DNA of 9,889 bases, taken from NCBI GenBank assembly GCA_937873545.1, contig CALMWI010000212.1, forward strand, positions 1 to 9,889, read 5' to 3'. This DNA is from an uncultured bacterium. Lineage in GTDB: Bacteria > UBA4055. Shown here piece after piece: positions 6,687 to 9,889 of the stretch. Position 1 is the first letter of the stretch, and every line of letters starts with the position of its first letter. Below the pieces are notes generated by a model. That model was not told the origin of the DNA. It was given only the letters and a program-made list of their open reading frames with translations, and ran no database searches. Made by a program: the position numbers and the translations under genes.

Positions 6687-8599
6687 AAGATTTTCCTTTT
6701 CTTATATCTGCAGCTCTGATCTACTGGGGTTACAATTCGGATCACATTGTTATTTCTATATTATTTGCGGTCGCGCTGGAATCATACCGGTTCGTAAAAT
6801 TCAGACTTGATTTCGGCAGAAAGGATTTTGATTACATATCGATGCTCAGCACAATTTCGGCTGCGGGATATCTGATATATTACATTAATACCGACAGGCA
6901 GATCGGAGTTATTTCAGCCATTCTCCAGTTTTTGCCGGTTATACTCTTCCCGCTGGTATTTTTCTATTTATACGGAACTTCACGCTATGTTAATGCAAAA
7001 AGGCTTTTTCTTTTATTCGTGACGAACAAATATTCGATCGTACACCCTTATACAAGATTTTTCAGACCGGATCTTTTTTACTTTGCGGCTGTTCTGTTGG
7101 GCGGCAGCATTCAAGCAAAAACAGCTTCATTTTTTATTGTTTTCGCACTCATACTTCCGGTGATGTATAAGTTCAGATCTAAAAACCACACCGTGACAAG
7201 ATTTATTTTATCAGCGGCGGGGGTTCTGCTTTTATCCGTGCTGCTGCAGTCAGGAATTCACAACTCATTTTATCTGCTGAGAGATATTCTCACAGATCTC
7301 TACATTGAAAGCATTATGAAAGACCTTGATAAAAGCATGCCCGTAGGCGACATAGGAAGCCTGAAAGATAATTTCATTATCGAATTAAGGGCTGAGTCTT
7401 ATAACGGGAAAAAGCCGTTAATATATCTCAGGGATAAGATTTATAACACATATTATAACGGACGGTGGTCAGAATCGGCGGTCTCATTTCTCCCTTACAA
7501 TAACAAAATAATTGAATATGGTAGAACTCCTTTGGATTCAATGAGGATATACTTTTTCTCCGGCGGAAAAACCGATGATATCGTGATGCCTTACGGCACT
7601 TATGACTTCGCGGGTTTAAATATCGGCGGGATCAGGATCAATTCACTCGGAAATGTCAGTTCCGCTTATTCCCAGTATCTTGTTGACTATAAAACATATA
7701 TTGACAAATCTTCGACAGAAAATCTGTCGGGCGGCCCGAAGGATGTTGATCTGAAAGTAAATGCAGCCGATACACTTATCACTGACAGAATTATAGATTC
7801 ACTCCGATTAAGAGATTTACCGGCAAAAGATGTTTTCACTGCTCTGAGTGATTATTTCATCCTGAACTATGAGTATTCGCTTGATTATATTGACTGGAGC
7901 GGCAGAGATAAGCTAAGTAATTTTATTGCAGCTGAAAAAGGTCACTGCGAATTATTTGCTTCATTATCATGTCTTATTTTCCGCAGGCTGGGATATCCTT
8001 CGCGTTATGTCACGGGCTATCTCGTTACCGAATACAGCCCTCTTGAAAATAAATATATCGCCCGGAAAAAAGACAGGCATGCATGGATACATGTATGGGA
8101 CAATAGCGGATCATGGATCGAGTTCGATACTACTCCGCCGGATATCAGCTCCAATAGTAAAAGATCTTTTATCAGCGGGATTTACGATCTGGTTTCGTAC
8201 GGCTATTATAAGCTGTTCATGTTCAAAAAAGAAAATAATGACCTGTTCAGAAATATACTATTATACTCACTGATCCCTCTCGGTCTTTTCCTTTTTTACA
8301 GAATACTGAAAGATGTAAAACCGTACGACAATTCAGGCTCGGTCAAAACTGCAAACCCTTATAAGAAAATACCGGAACTGGAAACTATAGAAGATAAATT
8401 GAAAATGTCAGGCCATTTTCCCGAAAACGAAACTCTTGCTTCATGGTTCGCAAAAATATTCGGAAAAAACCTGCCTGAAAAGCTGAAACACATAAAGGAT
8501 CACTATTACAAAATCAGGTATGGCGCCAGAATTCCCGATAAGGATGAAATAGATCAGTTTGAAAACAATATAAAAGAGCTGGATAAAACAGAAGATTAG
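6683..8599 (+). CDS. Membrane-anchored transglutaminase-like protein, TgpA type (DUF3488/transglutaminase core/DUF4129-like tail)
   Basis: The 638-residue protein starts with several hydrophobic helices (about 5-35, 51-68, 74-98, 131-164 and 174-192), then a large domain expected outside the cytoplasmic membrane, a further transmembrane helix (about 524-542) and a cytoplasmic tail. The transglutaminase-like core has a complete triad: C422 in EKGHCELFAS, H466 in DRHAWIHVW and D482 in EFDTTPP. The tail (about 555-615, with LETIEDKLKMSGHFPENETL) resembles the DUF4129-like segment that ends many TgpA proteins. Family members include Pseudomonas aeruginosa TgpA, which is essential there; the core may act as a transglutaminase or a cysteine protease, and sequence alone does not decide. 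The ATG overlaps the DUF58 stop, with GAGG 10 bases upstream, so it belongs to the MoxR operon. No terminator hairpin is visible in the 6 bases before the convergent gene. Confidence 0.92.
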   Translation: MKDFPFLISAALIYWGYNSDHIVISILFAVALESYRFVKFRLDFGRKDFDYISMLSTISAAGYLIYYINTDRQIGVISAILQFLPVILFPLVFFYLYGTSRYVNAKRLFLLFVTNKYSIVHPYTRFFRPDLFYFAAVLLGGSIQAKTASFFIVFALILPVMYKFRSKNHTVTRFILSAAGVLLLSVLLQSGIHNSFYLLRDILTDLYIESIMKDLDKSMPVGDIGSLKDNFIIELRAESYNGKKPLIYLRDKIYNTYYNGRWSESAVSFLPYNNKIIEYGRTPLDSMRIYFFSGGKTDDIVMPYGTYDFAGLNIGGIRINSLGNVSSAYSQYLVDYKTYIDKSSTENLSGGPKDVDLKVNAADTLITDRIIDSLRLRDLPAKDVFTALSDYFILNYEYSLDYIDWSGRDKLSNFIAAEKGHCELFASLSCLIFRRLGYPSRYVTGYLVTEYSPLENKYIARKKDRHAWIHVWDNSGSWIEFDTTPPDISSNSKRSFISGIYDLVSYGYYKLFMFKKENNDLFRNILLYSLIPLGLFLFYRILKDVKPYDNSGSVKTANPYKKIPELETIEDKLKMSGHFPENETLASWFAKIFGKNLPEKLKHIKDHYYKIRYGARIPDKDEIDQFENNIKELDKTED

Positions 8600-8605
8600 A
8601 TAATT

Positions 8606-9622
8606 TCACTTTTTATTTTTATTTAACGAGCCGAAATATTTGTACAATCCTTGAATTTTATTTTTCTCAACATACTGTGAAATATACCTGTAACCGTCCC
8701 CGTAAACAGGATTAGTATTTTCCTTCATCCTTTTATTCAGGTACTCATTTCCGTACAGGCTGTTGATGCGCGAGGCTGTGTATTCAGCCCAGCCTTCAGT
8801 GATTTTAGGGTCTGTTATACCCGGATACTTCATTTCCATCCAGTCATGTGCGAGTTCATGCGCGGTAACCTCAATGAACTTCTCTTTTGGAAGATCTGTA
8901 AGCAGATAAATGTAGAATGAATCAGTCTGAGTGGTATTTACTTTTTTTCCGAATTCATAGCCGTATATGCTTTTTGTCGAAGTCTCGGTTTTTACCCTCT
9001 GTTCGTGGTAGAATAGACCAAGCTCCATTTCCTGACTTTGTGATTTACTGTTCAGATAATTTTTATCAACAAGCTCGAATTTTATATCATTTTCCGTATA
9101 GATGCCTAGCTTATCTTTCATGATCTTTCTTACATCTCTGATAATATCCATTGCCTGCTTGTATGAAGTTATAGCTGTTTTTGAGCAGTCGGGGCATATA
9201 TTCCTGCCGTCTTTCAAAACCCTGCAGTCGTTAGGAAGATTACAGGCGAAACATACAGGTTTTTCTGAGCATTCCATGCAGTAAAAATCACCGTTTTTAC
9301 TTCCGAAATGTACTCCGGAGTTTACCCGCTTGCCGCAGACAGAGCAGATATCCCATGTCGATCTCAGGCATTCGTCACTGCAGTAGTTTTTAGAACCCTG
9401 ACTATATCCGTTTTTAACAGGCCTGCCGCAAACCGAGCATTTGGGAAGGCTCTTCTCATAGCACTCCTGATCACAAAAATTCTTATCTCCGGAAATTAAA
9501 TACGGTTTTCCCTGTTTTATCTCATTCTCGCACTGAAAACAGAATCTTTTTTCTGAATCCTGAGCAAAGGAAATTAAAGTCAGGAAAAATATCAGCAGCG
9601 TCAGGTTATGCCATTTTAACAT
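8606..9622 (-). CDS. Exported zinc-finger metallopeptidase, DA1-like (four Cys4 modules plus HExxH peptidase)
   Basis: The product is 338 residues from the ATG at 9622. A signal peptide (about 1-20, LTLLIFFLTLISFA then QDS) precedes four cysteine modules: C28/C31 with C50/C54, C62/C65 with C81/C85, C93/C96 with C115/C118, and C124/C127 with C143/C146. Each could bind one zinc. The C-terminal half carries HELAH (H255, E256, H259) and, 17 residues after the second histidine, E276 in TEGWAEY, a likely third zinc ligand. Zinc-finger modules followed by this peptidase match the plant DA1 family, whose motif is HEMMH with a following EEG at the same distance. Linkers of 5-7 residues between modules differ from the 2 residues of true LIM domains, and modules 1 and 2 end in CxxxC as in TRASH/MYM-like fingers. 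The substrate is unknown. An upstream ATG at 9649 lacks a ribosome binding site and is rejected. The gene ends 6 bases from the convergent TgpA gene. Confidence 0.85.
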   Translation of the reverse strand: MLKWHNLTLLIFFLTLISFAQDSEKRFCFQCENEIKQGKPYLISGDKNFCDQECYEKSLPKCSVCGRPVKNGYSQGSKNYCSDECLRSTWDICSVCGKRVNSGVHFGSKNGDFYCMECSEKPVCFACNLPNDCRVLKDGRNICPDCSKTAITSYKQAMDIIRDVRKIMKDKLGIYTENDIKFELVDKNYLNSKSQSQEMELGLFYHEQRVKTETSTKSIYGYEFGKKVNTTQTDSFYIYLLTDLPKEKFIEVTAHELAHDWMEMKYPGITDPKITEGWAEYTASRINSLYGNEYLNKRMKENTNPVYGDGYRYISQYVEKNKIQGLYKYFGSLNKNKK

Positions 9623-9707
9623 TTTCGGCCTCCGGAGATAATTTAACATTTAATTTCGGTTTTTCAAAATATTCTTTATATTTATACGCAATTAAAGTGA
9701 GAGATGG
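9623..9707. promoter_or_regulatory. Divergent promoter spacer between the DA1-like gene and the AEC permease gene
   Basis: Eighty-five AT-rich bases separate the two divergent starts, so both promoters should lie here or reach into the genes. On the + strand TATATT at 9677-9682 is a possible -10 box, but no convincing -35 is found 16-18 bases upstream. On the minus strand several AT-only -10-like words occur without a matching -35. I therefore call only the region, not individual promoters. Confidence 0.45.
9629..9633 (-). promoter_or_regulatory. Strong ribosome binding site that decides the start of the DA1-like gene
   Basis: On the minus strand this is GGAGG, 6 bases before the ATG at 9622-9620. 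The in-frame ATG nine codons upstream (9649) has only AT-rich sequence before it. The shorter start also gives a compact signal peptide, MLKWHNLTLL..., with a normal charged n-region. Confidence 0.75.
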
Positions 9708-9889
9708 ATGCAGAATCAAATAATCTTACAGCAGATCTCAATACTCGGCATCCTGGCGCTGATAGGATATTCCGCTGCGAAAATAAATATGTTCGCAGAC
9801 AGTTTTTCGATAGGCTTGAACAAGCTTATAATGAAGATCACGCTTCCTCTGATGATATTCACTTCTTTGTCAAAGTTCGATTTTTCGAT
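9708..9889 (+). CDS. AEC-family transporter (auxin efflux carrier-like permease), N-terminal part only
   Basis: The first 60 residues are visible before the window ends. They begin MQNQIILQQISILGILALIG, an amphipathic start running into a first membrane helix, then YSAAKINMFADSFSIGLNKL and a second hydrophobic helix, IMKITLPLMIFTSLSKFDFS. This matches the opening of AEC permeases, with the pattern 'G(Y/F).A.K......... L..l......lP.lif.sl'. Family members are inner-membrane carriers exporting or exchanging small organic acids such as malate; the substrate cannot be told from this fragment. In this frame a TAA stop lies five codons upstream and no other start codon intervenes, so ATG 9708 is the only start. 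It is preceded by a modest GTGAGAG site. The gene is divergent from the DA1-like gene. Confidence 0.8.
   Translation, partial: MQNQIILQQISILGILALIGYSAAKINMFADSFSIGLNKLIMKITLPLMIFTSLSKFDFS

Noticed and set aside
7926..8273. A 115-codon + strand open frame inside the TgpA-type gene
   Set aside because: It lies in another frame directly over the catalytic transglutaminase core, whose Cys-His-Asp triad is intact. The translated shadow has no family features.
8600..8625. A T-rich run after the TgpA-type gene that could be a terminator
   Set aside because: No GC-rich stem precedes it on either strand, so an intrinsic terminator is not supported.
8917..9499. Three + strand open frames (8917-9123, 9102-9284, 9308-9499) opposite the DA1-like gene
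   Set aside because: The minus-strand gene has a signal peptide, ordered cysteine modules and HELAH; these short frames have no such structure.
9640..9655. AATTTAACATTTAATT, resembling the TTAAAT/ATTTAA repeat of the other divergent spacer
   Set aside because: The similarity is a few A/T-only bases and the arms are not the same inverted arrangement; chance in AT-rich spacers is the simpler explanation.
9704..9889. An overlapping open frame from ATG 9704, open to the window end (starting MDAESNNLTADLN)
   Set aside because: It overlaps the AEC permease frame, which has membrane helices and a family-like start. The 9704 frame is polar, with no recognisable family, and is judged an out-of-frame shadow.
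1..9889. tRNA, rRNA, CRISPR arrays, insertion sequences, attachment sites or riboswitches
   Set aside because: I saw no cloverleaf-like or spaced direct repeats, no transposase frames and no structured leader; intergenic space is only two spacers of 158 and 85 bases, plus a few bases elsewhere.

Overview
This window is about 9.9 kb of compact, AT-rich bacterial chromosome, with nine protein-coding genes (two cut by the window edges), no RNA genes, no mobile elements and no CRISPR array. The organism is probably Gram-negative: the first gene ends like an outer-membrane beta-barrel protein, and several products carry export signals or periplasmic domains. The TPR-containing histidine kinase and the general gene style would fit an uncultured lineage near the FCB group (Bacteroidetes/Cloacimonadota/Delongbacteria-like). 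That placement is an impression; no phylogenetic marker is present.

Left arm (1-4289). The tail of a D15/BamA-type outer-membrane protein on the + strand meets a four-gene minus-strand operon tail to tail, sharing the palindrome TTAA as both stop codons. In transcription order the operon holds a membrane TPR histidine kinase with no receiver domain, an Xaa-Pro aminopeptidase (M24B), an IscU/NifU-like Fe-S scaffold in which one of the three ligand cysteines is serine, and a small DUF1858 redox-disulfide protein. Its junctions are an 8-base overlap, a 2-base gap and an ATGA overlap, so it is almost certainly one transcript with translational coupling.

Centre (4290-4447). A 158-bp AT-rich divergent spacer holds the promoters of both operons, including a candidate minus-strand -35/-10 pair and a small TTAAAT/ATTTAA inverted repeat.

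Right arm (4448-8599). A classic three-gene + strand operon encodes a MoxR AAA+ ATPase, a DUF58 membrane protein and a membrane-anchored transglutaminase-like protein of the TgpA type. The genes are separated by 1 base and by an ATGA overlap. MoxR/DUF58 pairs are thought to act as a chaperone system at the membrane, and the third gene adds a large extracytoplasmic domain with an intact Cys-His-Asp triad.

Right end (8606-9889). Converging on that operon is the most unusual gene: an exported protein with four consecutive Cys4 zinc-finger modules and a C-terminal HELAH metallopeptidase domain. It resembles the plant DA1 (LIM-peptidase) architecture. Divergent from it, across 85 bp, begins an AEC-family (auxin efflux carrier-like) permease that runs off the window.

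The most interesting items are the bacterial DA1-like exported peptidase, the cysteine-deficient Fe-S scaffold coupled to a DUF1858 protein, and the orphan sensor kinase fused into a housekeeping operon.
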